Both the position numbers and the translations under genes were made by a program. This document shows positions 25,563-36,445 of a stretch of 64,000 nt of DNA, in pieces. The stretch is from Zygaena filipendulae. Its lineage: Eukaryota; Arthropoda; Insecta; Lepidoptera; Zygaenidae. The notes under the pieces are model-generated. The model had not been told where the DNA came from. It was given only the letters and a program-made list of their open reading frames with translations, and did not search any database. Position 1 is the stretch's first letter; each line of letters begins with the position of its first letter. The stretch lies in the NCBI GenBank assembly GCA_907165275.2, contig OU015659.1:10086501-10150500 (forward strand), in the 5' to 3' direction.

Positions 25563-25747
25563 TAGCTGTTCCCGCGGTTTCACCGGCGTTAATTCCGGAG
25601 TTCCCGCGGGAATTCCGGGATTCAAAGTATACCCTATGTCCTTCCAAATGTGTATTCAAAATTTCATTATGATCGGTTGACCGTTAAGGCGTGAAAGCTT
25701 AACAGACAGACAGACAGAGTTACTTTCGCATTTATAATATTAGTAGG
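25563..25747 (-). mobile_element. Non-autonomous Helitron
   Basis: AGCTGTTCCCGCGGTTTCAC at the left and CGCATTTATAATATTAGTAG at the right are the family ends. Internal GGTTGACCGTTAAGGCGTGA and a CAGACAGACAG run are present. Confidence 0.65.
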
Positions 25748-26245
25748 GAAGAAGGGATTCCTTATTCTTTTCTTGTCTGCAAATCTCTTAAGAAAAATTT
25801 CTACTTATGAGATTGCTACATCTTGTTCCGTTATGACAATACCTACTGGTCTACTGGCTTCAGTGATTGCCTTATGCTTTCGTACCTGGATACATGATGT
25901 TCTTTCAACTACATATATTTACTTATTCTTTACAGCCCTTTCTAAGAAATATGAATACTTACTGTTTGTAACCGTATTATTAATTATTATTACACCCATA
26001 ACTGATATTAGATGTGAAACATTATAATTAAGAAATCGTGTTAGACAATACAATATTTGATATTTAATAAAATTTGATTGTGTTTTTATAAATGGTTATA
26101 TAGTTTTATTTTCCCTTAAGTACTAACGTACTAACACACATTAAATACATTCTAGATCATCATTCATGTCATGAGAACACATTTTTGAACACAAACTAGG
26201 TATATAATCATTATATGTATATAATACGTATTGCGATACAATTAA

Positions 26246-26678
26246 GGCTCGGCGCAAACGGGCCACCGACCACAGCCACCGGTGGCTGTCGCGCGCTACC
26301 GCCACATTTGTAAAAGTGTCAGAAGCGAGCGACAGCCACCGGTGTTCGGAAGCCACCTCATTTTTAACCCCTCCCTGCTGGTCAGTCTAACGATGGACTC
26401 CGATACGGAAAGTTTGCTCGCGCTATTGTTAATACGTATGTAGACAACGCCGTGGCCGCCTATATTGGGTACATCCAATTTTAACTGGTAGAATGTCTCG
26501 GTTAAACGGCGGCCCGTAGCGACTACAAGTGACCGCGGAGTCCGCGGACCCTGCTGTAGCGAGTGGCCGCCACCGGCTACACGTGTGCGGCGCGTCTATA
26601 CAAAAGATGTTAAAAAGTATGTTGTCGCTGTCGCTAACCACCAGTGGCTGTGGTCGGTGGCCCGTTTACGCCGAGCCT
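26246..26678. mobile_element. Foldback MITE in the 3' flank of the coiled-coil gene
   Basis: The left arm GGCTCGGCGCAAACGGGCC and, on the complement, the right arm GGCTCGGCGTAAACGGGCC are inverted, and the match continues through ACCGACCACAGCCAC. It is GC-rich and hairpin-forming. Its near end lies 24 bases after the stop codon of the minus-strand gene, so it is probably transcribed in the 3' UTR. Confidence 0.75.
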
Positions 26679-26701
26679 GACTGCTATTACAAACTGTTGA
26701 A

Positions 26702-29700
26702 CTACGTCGACTTCAACTTTGAACCATTGAGTGCAGTGAGTGCTCTGGGTTCGTACTTGAGCTCAGCGAGTCCTTGTTGAACTATAGCGTTCACTCTGAT
26801 GGCACGCAGCTCTCTCCTGCACCTTCCCACATCCCTCTCGGCAACGGCCAGATTTTCCAAATTGCTTAGAAGCACCTGTTTTATGAAAATCAAAAATATA
26901 CTGTAGTTAATTCGCCCTATCTCAATACGTAGCTATATGAAAACGTAACCGCGTATGTTGCATCTCTGGTGTACAAAAGGCGAAAAAGGGAAATCTCTAT
27001 TTATAGGTGGTCTGATAAAATAACAAGTCAATTAAAATATTACTAAGATCTATATGAATTAATCATGCACATAAATCAAAATTAGTAAATTAACAAGAAT
27101 CATTAATATTAGAACTATGTTGGGGCATAATTTGATTTAGAAAAATCTACAGCAGCTTTTTGCCCTTTGATCATCGAAGCTGAATTATATGTGAAGACGT
27201 CTGAGCAGTAATAATCTTCCAATTTCTTCATATCAACTTCAATGTGACCATCTTTTCCTTCGCCGGCTGACTGCGATAATTCTCCGACCAAATCGCTAAA
27301 TAATTTCGGTTGATAATCACCAAAGTGCGTAAAATTGGGGCTGATCTGACCGAGTCGGCAGCATAATCCGTATTCATCGCTGTAAAACAAACAAATGCCA
27401 CTGTACTCAGCCAGCGCTCGTATTATTTTCCAATCTCGGCGAGCCTTGCCTGGCGGAGTTACAGCATTCATAGCAAACTGAGATCTGCATTCCATATTCA
27501 AGAACGTGCCTCCAGCCTCTGTATAAGCACTCCCTGGCAAAATAACTCCAGCGTATTCCGATCCGCGGTCTCCTTGAAATCCGATATAGATGACATGGCA
27601 GTTGCCAGGCGGTCGCCAGTCGTAAAATATCTCATCAGCGCCTAGAGATATCAAGACATTAGGACAATTGCATTCTAACGCTTTTAACGCACCTGGCTTA
27701 CATCCAGCCTCCAAAGCACCAGCAAAGCTAGCTTCTCTTGTTATTATGTTCACTACTTTCCAATCGCTAACCTTACACTTGGATGCCAATTTATAAACGG
27801 CACTCATAACTCCAGGTCCAATATCAGCTTCCAACAGTGACACTCCGACTAATATTAAAGGTTTTTTACCACCGATTATTGCATCGCCGCATTTTGTTAT
27901 TGCATCAACGCTGTCTCCTAAATAGTGGACGTGATAGTTATATTCACATTTTGGTCCAATTGCAAAAATATCACATTCATTATTTATGTATGCTTGATGG
28001 ATCCACGCATTCAAAACGGGAGCCTCAAACCTAGGATTGGTTCCCACTAGTAGTATTTTATCCGCCTCAGCGACATCACTCATTTTAATATTCATAGAAT
28101 AACCAGCTCTGAGATCGATACCTGATGGTGGGGCTTTGAGGTCACGCTCTATGTAAATATTGTCTGAACCAAGCATATTTAGTAAATCTTTCGCGGCCAC
28201 TATAGTTTCAACGTTGCAGTGCGGACCGACCACCATCATTAATTTATCGGGGGAGTTAGATGTCAATAAACTGCCAGCTAAACACAAAGCGTAGTCCCAC
28301 TCCACTGGAACCAAACAATCCCCAGTTCTGCACATGGGTGTCACCAGTCTTTGCATTTCAAGAGAATCAATTGCCCACCGTCCTTTATCGGAAATCCATT
28401 CCTGATTTATCTCCTCGTGCTCGCGCGGTAATACTCTTATGACTCTGTTGAATCTAAAATTCAATACTATGTTTGTCCCGGTTGCATCTGTGACGTCAAT
28501 AGAATTAGTTCTTCGCACTTCCCAAGGTCTCGCTTTAAACATGTAAGGGATAGACGTCAAAGCTCCAACTGGACAAAGGTCAATAACATTGCCAGAGAGT
28601 TCTGATAGAAACATCTTGCCATCCACGTAAGTGCCAACGAGCATGTCTGTTCCTCGTCCACTCGTGCCCAGAATATCCATTCCACACACTTGAGAAGCGA
28701 ATCTTATACATCTGGTGCAATGAATGCAGCGTGTCATCTCGCCTCTGATAAAAGGGCCGTAGGTTTTATGTTCGACAGCTCGTTTTCCTTCAAAATGAAT
28801 ATCGGTGAATCTCGATCGATCATTGCCAAATCTCATGGTCAAGTCTTGGAGATCACACTCTCCTCCCTGATCACATATTGGACAGTCTAATGGATGATCG
28901 GCTAAAATGAACTCGAGCACCCCTTCCTGTGCTCTTTTTGTGATTTCAGAGTTTGTTCGAATTTTCATGCCTTTGGCTACAGGCATGGCACAAGCGATTT
29001 GCGGTTTGAACATACCTTCTATATGAACTAGGCACATTCTACAATTGCCGGCTATGGAAAGTCTTTCGTGATAGCAAAATGTTGGCAAGGTGACTTTTTC
29101 TCTCCGCAACGCTTGCAGTATTGTGAAATAGCTTGGCACTTGTAGAGCTTTTCCATTGATAAAAATATCGACGTCTGGAGCTCGTTTCTGGTGTGACCTT
29201 TTGGTCATATTCTTTAATATGTTACGACATTTCAAAAGATTGGTAGATGAACGTAACATAACATTTACCAAGACACGTAACGAATTATAGCGAAAATTAC
29301 AAGTGTCAATTATTATTAATGTCAATAAAATAATTTCAGTGATTTTATTCATACATTTTAACATACTTTTTCTTTTGTGCCAGTTGAAGAAAGTTAAACG
29401 TTTTAGTATATCCGTTCTGGGTTTTGGTTAACTTGACTGACGCGGCCGCTCTCAGAGTCGTTTTAATGATTACATATTTTTAAGTAAAGATTTTTAAACA
29501 AAACTGCCGCAATCAGAGACGTTCATTAAATTAATGTTAACTGGCATTTACCTACCTAAATTTAACTTAATAAACTCTGAGTGCGGCAGTTTCGTTTTAA
29601 ATATATTTACCTACCTCAAATTAAGCAATTATTAAAACGACTCTGAGTGCAGCCATAACTAGACTAACCTGATTAATCGAATTAACTAATTGCACTAGCG

Positions 29701-32396
29701 CTTCTTTAAACTGCACAAATATTTCCGTTGCTCTTTGATACCTGAAATGGTAGATACATTAGACTACATTAGATTAAATTGCTTATCACTCTAATATTAT
29801 AAATGGGAAAGTTTGTGTGTGAATGAATTTGTATGTTGGTTACTACTTCATACTTAAAGGATGAGATTCGGAATGGAGATAGTTTATACGCTGCAAACAA
29901 TTAATAATCACATCTCACTTATGGTCATGTATGGCATCTGTGAATGCGTAGTCTAGAGCTAGCCGAAGCGTGCGCGCCGCCCGGGGCGCCGCGGGGGCGC
30001 ACAGCACGCGACGTGCGCCGCGCTCCTGGCACCGCGCCGCGACCAGCTGGCGACACGCATCAGCGCAGGCTGATGTGCGCTCCCAACCGCTCCTTTAAAT
30101 GCACACATCATGACAACAGTTGTTTTATGTTATTAGTTGTTTAATTCCTTTTACTGACTACGACTACTGATTTTCTGAAATTTAAGAACTTCCTAAGCTC
30201 TAAGGATTTTTTATTTTGTAGTAATACTTTACACTAGTAGATGGGCATATTATACGTATAGGGATTGATTAAATTTTCATTTATCCCTTCTTTAAATTAA
30301 ATGTGTAATATGGCAAACAATAGTCATTCGCGAAATTCACAAATGGATCTATGTGTTATGTACATATTAAGTATCCAACGAGTTTTGATAGTATTATATT
30401 ATCTGTGATCATACTGACTTTCCAATGGATGCAAGTCTCCAAGCGGGCAGTGCGTCGTCTAACAGTCGCGCGGCAGCGTGCGCATATTCAGCGGCGGCGC
30501 GAAGTCGCGCGCTCACCGATGCCAGTGCGTCGCGCAACGTCCTCGCTCGGGTCAATGCACCCTCTTGAATCGCGCCCGGCCTTGCACCGTCCGCCCAAAT
30601 ACTATCTAACAGTTGAAATAGATACGAAACAATGAACTGAATGCCATTTGGAATAAGATTTTATGACAAGATACAAAATTAACAAAAAAATTAAAACCGA
30701 CTTCCAAAAACACAAAACTAAAAAACTATAAATAAAAAGCTAAAAATAACAAAATACCGATTTAATCCAAAAGACAAAAACACACGTAATATTATTATTG
30801 GTTTGTGCTACCACTGATCGGTTTAAATTCGGTGACAAGCCCGCTGGTGTCTGCCCACTTGGGTTGTTCTGCTCACGAAGAGCTGGTGGCGGGAGTCGAC
30901 TTAGCCCATCTTCCCCCTCCATATTTGGCTTGTCACCGACTTCATACCGATCAGTGGTAGCATAAACCAATAATAATATTACGTGTGTTTTTGTCTTTTG
31001 GATTAAATCGGTATTTTGTTATTTTTAGCTTTTTATTTATATACACACCGGCAGAATTAGCGGAACATAAAAAGGCAGAGTATAGAAATAATTACGTATA
31101 TATATTAAAACAAATTATTATCAGGCATGAAGTAATAAACTAATATACATCTTTTAACATCGACTTTAAGAAGTTTTTAGTTAAATTTTATTAAAAATTA
31201 TCAAAATAAAAAAAAAAAAAAAAATCTGTAGTTTGTGAGAACACAGACAATGTTGCAAATAAAAGTTAAATCACGAAGGGGAAACACACGTTATTAATCG
31301 TTCATTTATTTAGTGTTAAAATCACAGTAATCTTTAATTTGCAACATTATTTGTGTGCCCACAAATTAGAGAAAAAGTGTTTTTTTTATTATTATTTTAA
31401 ATAAAATTTAATAATTTTATTACAAACTTTTAAAGTGTTAAAAGATGTATATTAATTTATTACTTCACGTCTAATTATTATTTGTTTTAATATATATACG
31501 TAATTATTTCTATACTCTGCCTTTTTATGTTCCGCTAATTCTGCCGGTGTGTATAGTTTTTTAGTTTTGTGTTTTTGGAAGTCGGTTTTAATTTTTTTGT
31601 TAAAATTTTGTTTATTTCTCGCTTTTAAGTGACTTAGTTCGTAATTTATCTAAGTTACAATAGCCTAATGTCAACTGCTCATCACCTTTTACAAAATATT
31701 GCTTTTCCCGACGCAGGGACGTTAATTGTTGAGGAGTTCTCCTAGTACATCACCATCAGTTCCACTTCACCATATACATTGTGACGGGCATAAATTGTTC
31801 AGAAACCATATTAAAGTTAACGATTCGGAACCCGTGAAATACCCATTATTGAGTAGTTCCGATGACCATCTGTGGTCTTCATCATCAGTTCCTCTTCTTC
31901 AAATTTTGCTTTCCGAAAGCAAAGAAACGTTTTACTATAAAAAATACAAAAATCGCTATAAGTGTTCTCATAATTTTTGAAGAGTTCCCTCGATTACTCC
32001 AAGATCCCATCATCAGATCTCGACTTAGTGACAATGGAATCAATTTGGGAGTATCAAACAATTTTTGAAAGTAAAAACAATTTTTGAAATCGCTTCAATC
32101 GGAACCCGTGAAATACGTATTATTTTTGAGTTGTTCCGATGACCACCTGTGGTCTTCATCATCAGTTCCACTTCTTCAAATTTTGCTTTCCGAAAGCAAA
32201 TGATCGATTTACTATCAAAAATACCCAAATCGCTATAGGTGTGCCTATAATTTTTTAAGAGTTCCCTCGATTTCTCCAAGATCCCATCATCAGATCCCGA
32301 CTTGGTGGCAATGGGACCTAATTGGGAGTATACCCTTTCAAACAAAAAAAGAATTTTTCAAATCGGTCCAACCATCTTCGAGTAATCGGTGAACAT

Positions 32397-32444
<48 letters not shown>

Positions 32445-35400
32445 ATACATACAATCGAACATAGAACCTCCTCCTTTTTGGAAGTCGGTAAAAAAATTAC
32501 TATAATATATTATAATACCTAAATTGTACGTATTATGTATCTGTGTTATTGTAAAATGTGTTTTACTGTGTGTGTTATAATTTGAATTTAACATCAAGAC
32601 CGACAACAAAAAGGTAGATAAAGTAAATGCATCTATCTCCGTAAGTTTTCACAAATCTCGAAATCTTAAAATTTTATAAAATAGTACGTAGTTATTTACT
32701 CTGAGATAAAATTATACCCACCTTCTTAAGTATCATCATATCACTGGCCTTTATCAAGTCGTCGGTTCACCTCACGGACCATAACGTCAGTGATCTCGGA
32801 ATTTCTTAAATGGCGATCACGAAGGTCGCAATACGTATGATGATTAACACATTTTTCATCTGCCACCACCTCCGACTGTGACTCAGATTCCGGTTCCGAC
32901 TCCGACAAACCAAATTCAAAAAAACTCCGACTCTGACTTCGGTTTCGATAAATCACCTCCGTAACAACCCACTTTTTTTACTGACAACCCGCGGGGAACT
33001 TCTGTTGGATTGTTTTCATACTAGAGATAAAACGGATATCTGGTAACTATCCGTCCTATCCGGCCTTGTTTTCACTATCCGGCCGGATACCGGATATTAA
33101 TTCAGTATCCGACCGGATACCGGATAGTAAAATTCAAATAATTCTTACTATATTACACAAGAAAATCATACCACAACAACATAAAACCACGAAGACAAGT
33201 TAAGAAACAATGGAATAAACAAACGAACTGAGATACAAACACAAACTGACTCGTGTCACGCGTGATAACACCCGAACGCCCCCGAGTACTAATCCCGATC
33301 TCCGCTCACGTGCGATAACACCCGAACACGCCTAAATATTTCCGATCTCGTTCACTATATTCAAATCAAACTGATCGTGCAATGCGCGATAAAGCGCCGA
33401 ATATCCGGTAGCCGGATATCCGGTTCTGCGGCCTAGTAGCTTACCGAATATTCGGTATCCGGCCAAACCACTATCCGTTTCGTCTCTAGTTCATACCGGT
33501 CAACAGCTGCAGCTGCACGTACAGTGTGCGCGTGCGCAGCATCCGAGCGTGCAGCGCGCCGCGCTCGCGACGCAGCTCGCCGAGGCGCGCGATCAGCCAA
33601 CTCACTTCCAACTGACGCATCTCCTATAAAATATTGTGATTCATTATCATTTACCCTTTTTGTTGCGGTATAAAAAGTATCTACATAACTATTTTATGCC
33701 AATCACGGATATCTTTATACTAGCGAAAACCAAGTAAAAAGCACCAATTATACTAGTAATACCTTCCTATTAACGTTTGCAATGAAATCCTCATTCTCCG
33801 ACGCCAGCATCGGTCGTCTATAGAGGTTCAAGCTTACAAACATCTGCAAAAAGAATAACACATGGACGATTACATTTTACTATTTAGTTCTTAACTAGCT
33901 GTCCCGCGCGGAATCATCCGCGATAATTTCGAAGTTCCCGCGGGATTGTTCCATACAAACTTTGCAACCCCTTTACATCCCTTTAGGGGTTGAATTTTCA
34001 AAAATCCTTTCATATCAGATACCTACGTCATACAAAGAACACCCTGATCTACGATCAGCGGTTTAGACTGTGCGTTGATCCATCACTCATTCAGGACAAA
34101 GCATTTTATATGTATAGATATACAACATGTTAATGAATTAAGATACACCCCATTTAAAAATTTTATGTCGAAAAAATTTATACTTTAAAAGTTATTGAAC
34201 ATTGATTTGGAGGTGACGTATCTACGAAATTCCAAGCGCTACGCCCGCGCCTGCCGGTTCGAATTTTTTTGCTGCCGACGGACGGCGTACGCGCCAAATA
34301 TTGTATTATAAATAATTTAGACCTGGGCTACTAAAAATGAAAAAATATAACCTATATTAAAGTGCGATCGATTCGCTAATCGATTCTGAGCAAACTACTT
34401 TCTAGTTTTCAGTTAATTCATTAACACGTTGTATTAATTTTATTATACTAACTTAACTAATGATATTCCATCCCCAAATGTCATTCATAATTAACTTTCG
34501 AATTCCCGTATGTCCCGGGCTTAACGTTAAGACCTAATTCAAGCTATTTTATTTAATTCAATTTAAATTTTATTTTATTTAATTCAATTTAAATTTTATT
34601 TTATTTAATTCAATTTAAATTTTATTTTATTTAATTCAATTTAAATTTTATTTTATTTAAATACCTACGTACTACGTAGGCATATCATTGTCACATGAAT
34701 GCCATAAATATTTGAAGTTGAATTTCTATTTTTATGTCATACTTAAGTACTGGTAGATTCTATATTGTATTCAACTGACCTGATGAAGAGTTTTCGCATA
34801 CGCATCCTTATCTAACTTTATATTTGGAGACTCTTCAAATGCTTTGATCTCCTGTAAAAAGATTTTTTATAACATAGGTAATGTCTTTTTACTTACAATA
34901 CAAAATATACTCTTTGACTTTATAAGTAACGGTTAATAATTATATCAAAAGCTATCTGGACAGAGGACCTGTTGTAGACTCTCCATCTCGCCTGTGATCA
35001 CCGCTAGCCTGCCCGCTGGATGGCTCCTTTCACTGCTGACGGCCTCTCGGTCCAACCTTGTGAGAGCTTCCAAAACTGTTTCTGTCACATCTTTCCGAGC
35101 TGTGTCTTGCCATGACACCTAATTAGCAAAAGCAAAATCTTTCGACACAACATGGTATCTTATATATTACCAATCAATAAAATTTAATAACTCTAAAAAC
35201 ATATTATGCATTTCTTATGAGGCGACATGAAATTGTGTTTTTAAACGACTTCCAAAAAGGAGGTCAATTTTCGGCTGTAACTATGTATGTTTTTTTTTTC
35301 GTTCGTAATAATTGCCGACCCACTTTTTTTGACCTGGGGTTCTTTTTCCATTATTCTAGGCCCAATCCATGTCGCCTATCGTTTATAAATAAGTAGTGAA

Positions 35401-35825
35401 AGAATTTTCAAAATCAGTTCAGTAGATCTAGAGATTACCCCCTACAACGTCACAAACTCACTAACTCACAAACCCACAAACTCACAAACCCACAGACTCA
35501 CAAACTTTTGCTCTTTATAATATTAAAAGACTAGCTGTGCCCCGCGGTTTCACTCGCGGTAATTTCAGAGTTCCCGCGGGAATTCCGGAATAAAAAGTAC
35601 CCTATGTCCTTCTCTGTACCCCTGACAACATGTATGCCAAATTTCATCCAAATACGTTCAGCCGTTTTTGCGTGATTGAGTAACAAACATCCAAACATCC
35701 ACACTATCACATTTATAATATTAGTAGGATATTATTAGGATTGTAAATCCATACATACTCACAGTACGTGATATTGGCACACTACTCTTATGAACACTAG
35801 CCATGCAGCCCATGCCAGGGACCAT
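26702..35825 (-). CDS. Unrecognised nine-exon coiled-coil-like protein (366 aa)
   Basis: Function unknown; I do not recognise the family. Exons in transcript order: 35825-35763, 35118-34969, 34851-34780, 33843-33763, 33623-33497, 30605-30419, 30092-29919, 29741-29669, 26875-26702. Every junction is GT-AG and every phase fits, with stops in other frames, which makes chance unlikely. The start ATG at 35825 is the first after in-frame TGA TAG. The protein is almost wholly charged and helical: TVLEALTRLDREAVSS, EMRQLEVSWLIARLGELRRE, RTLRDALASVSARLRAAAEY, QFKEALVQLVNSINQ and LENLAVAERDVGRCRRELRA. It has no signal peptide or membrane helix. Weak points are the donor at 34968 (GTCCTC) and the pyrimidine-poor acceptor before 30092. 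Exons 5-7 are GC-rich, the others not. Its last intron contains the NDUFS1 retrogene. A cytoskeletal or axonemal role would fit the composition but is a guess. Confidence 0.78.
27115..29364 (-). CDS. NDUFS1: NADH-ubiquinone oxidoreductase 75 kDa subunit, intronless copy
   Basis: Core subunit of mitochondrial complex I that passes electrons from the flavin site along iron-sulfur clusters. One open frame of 749 residues with all cluster ligands: C97, C108, C111, C125 (2Fe-2S N1b); H157, C161, C164, C170 (4Fe-4S N5); C213, C216, C219, C264 (4Fe-4S N4). The molybdopterin-oxidoreductase-like C-terminal part follows (VGTNPRFEAP, ILPGSAYTEAGGTF, DWKIIRALAEYSG). Vertebrate and insect homologues are about 720-735 residues. 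The first ATG adds a hydrophobic stretch; Met36 (29259-29257, MLRSSTNLLKCRNILK) starts a typical basic matrix-targeting sequence and may be the real start. The C-terminal third is clearly diverged from the usual sequence, while the cluster domain is well kept. No introns, although the parental gene in animals has many, so I infer a retrocopy. It lies inside the last intron of the coiled-coil gene, on the same strand. No poly(A) remnant or target duplication is visible. Confidence 0.93.
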   Translation of the reverse strand: MLKCMNKITEIILLTLIIIDTCNFRYNSLRVLVNVMLRSSTNLLKCRNILKNMTKRSHQKRAPDVDIFINGKALQVPSYFTILQALRREKVTLPTFCYHERLSIAGNCRMCLVHIEGMFKPQIACAMPVAKGMKIRTNSEITKRAQEGVLEFILADHPLDCPICDQGGECDLQDLTMRFGNDRSRFTDIHFEGKRAVEHKTYGPFIRGEMTRCIHCTRCIRFASQVCGMDILGTSGRGTDMLVGTYVDGKMFLSELSGNVIDLCPVGALTSIPYMFKARPWEVRRTNSIDVTDATGTNIVLNFRFNRVIRVLPREHEEINQEWISDKGRWAIDSLEMQRLVTPMCRTGDCLVPVEWDYALCLAGSLLTSNSPDKLMMVVGPHCNVETIVAAKDLLNMLGSDNIYIERDLKAPPSGIDLRAGYSMNIKMSDVAEADKILLVGTNPRFEAPVLNAWIHQAYINNECDIFAIGPKCEYNYHVHYLGDSVDAITKCGDAIIGGKKPLILVGVSLLEADIGPGVMSAVYKLASKCKVSDWKVVNIITREASFAGALEAGCKPGALKALECNCPNVLISLGADEIFYDWRPPGNCHVIYIGFQGDRGSEYAGVILPGSAYTEAGGTFLNMECRSQFAMNAVTPPGKARRDWKIIRALAEYSGICLFYSDEYGLCCRLGQISPNFTHFGDYQPKLFSDLVGELSQSAGEGKDGHIEVDMKKLEDYYCSDVFTYNSASMIKGQKAAVDFSKSNYAPT
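30692..31590. repeat. Nested long palindromes
   Basis: Three inverted-repeat layers. Outer: AAACCGACTTCCAAAAACAC at about 30693 against its complement ending at about 31590. Middle: 30729-30845 pairs with 30920-31040, with a loop near 75 bases. Right: 31045-31255 pairs with 31345-31556, beginning CACACCGGCAGAATTAGCGG. No ORF is inside. It looks like foldback elements inserted into a CCGACTTCC-ended element, in the intron between exons 5 and 6 of the coiled-coil gene. Confidence 0.8.
31735..32490 (-). mobile_element. CCGACTTCC-type element with internal duplication
   Basis: Its right end reads CTCCTCCTTTTTGGAAGTCGG, the complement of the start of the copy at 1914. A block starting TCGGAACCCGTGAAATAC occurs at 31826 and again at 32099 (period about 273). 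A 43-base A run lies at about 32401-32443. Non-coding. Confidence 0.6.
33021..33490. mobile_element. MITE with CTAGAGACGAAACGGATA ends
   Basis: The left end is CTAGAGATAAAACGGATATC. The right end, read on the complement, is CTAGAGACGAAACGGATAG. The interior is full of ATCCGG/CCGGAT words. Its right end lies 8 bases past the donor of exon 5 of the coiled-coil gene. Confidence 0.7.
33895..34125 (-). mobile_element. Degenerate Helitron
   Basis: CTAGCTGTCCCGCGCGGAAT followed by AGTTCCCGCGGG marks the family's hairpin end. The distal end near ATATGTATAGATATACA is unclear. Confidence 0.55.
34544..34660. repeat. 26-bp AT-only tandem repeat, about 4.5 copies
   Basis: The unit AATTCAATTTAAATTTTATT (26 bases in full) is repeated almost perfectly. 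It lies in the intron between exons 3 and 4 of the minus-strand coiled-coil gene. Confidence 0.9.
35531..35729 (-). mobile_element. Non-autonomous Helitron, complete
   Basis: CTAG at 35531-35534 is preceded by A. The distal end TAATATTAGTAGGA at 35729 is followed by T. Hairpin CCGCGGTTTCACTCGCGG. Internal words GGGAATTCCGGAATAAAAAG and AGCCGTTTTTGCGTGATTGA are the family norm. Confidence 0.75.
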
Positions 35826-36354
35826 CACCAACCCAGTTCCCAACCAACACTATCACGCAATTCTTTCACACCCTTTCTTATTACCTCCCAAAAGAATGGA
35901 CTTTAGTGTCAAGGTTATGAATACTATCCACGAAAGTATCTATTTGTTTATGGGTTCAAAGGAATCGCTTTAGTGAGACAATAGGAGCGCTTTGGTACCA
36001 CTCGCGTGTTCTTTACCCTTGTTGACGTTGAGTTAGGAAACATAAAGAGTTTCATATAAAAACACTGACTTAATGGCTTAAAACTTGAACCCTCACAGTA
36101 GGTATTCACTATTTGTAGGTTGATTTTTATATACCTAACTGGTCACACTAATATGTACCTAAGTACCTACACAAATTAATTTTGTATGTAAAATATAAGT
36201 ATAACACTGATACACATCCTAGTAGTGTTTATCGCTAAGTAGCGGTACTTCCAGAATACTATCCTGAGTAGGTATACCTACTTTATGATCTTGTTTAAAC
36301 ACATAAATCTTGTACATATGTAAATACATACGAACTTATGATTCCACACATCAC

Positions 36355-36445
36355 ATAACAAATGTTTACCATAATGCGAGAATCGAGCCTGCGACAACTG
36401 GCTAAGTAGTTGTTATGGTCGTAAACCACTAGGTCAACGGTGGTG
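36355..36445 (-). mobile_element. SINE head, tRNA-like
   Basis: On the minus strand CCTAGTGGTTTACGACC and GCAGGCTCGATTCTCGC are the A- and B-box regions of a tRNA-derived SINE. The cloverleaf is not complete, so this is not a tRNA gene. Confidence 0.5.

Larger units (their letters stand above)
22922..26104. other. Intergenic region between the THSD7-like gene and the coiled-coil gene
   Basis: AT-rich spacer. It contains the Tigger derivative (23762-24452) and a Helitron (25563-25747). Short open frames at 24572-24826 and 25773-26027 have low-complexity hydrophobic translations, no homology I recognise and no splice context, so I do not call them genes. Confidence 0.6.

Noticed and set aside
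29919..30144. Plus-strand GC-rich frame starting MRSLELAEAC
   Set aside because: It is the antisense shadow of exon 7 of the minus-strand coiled-coil gene.
32741..32956. 71-codon minus-strand frame with Glu/Ser repeats, considered as a further exon of the coiled-coil gene
   Set aside because: No acceptor in the needed phase; a Glu/Ser-coding simple repeat next to repeat-like sequence. The exon at 30605-30419 fits the phase instead.
36355..36445. tRNA gene candidate
   Set aside because: Only A- and B-box-like parts are present; acceptor and anticodon stems do not close, so it is a SINE head.
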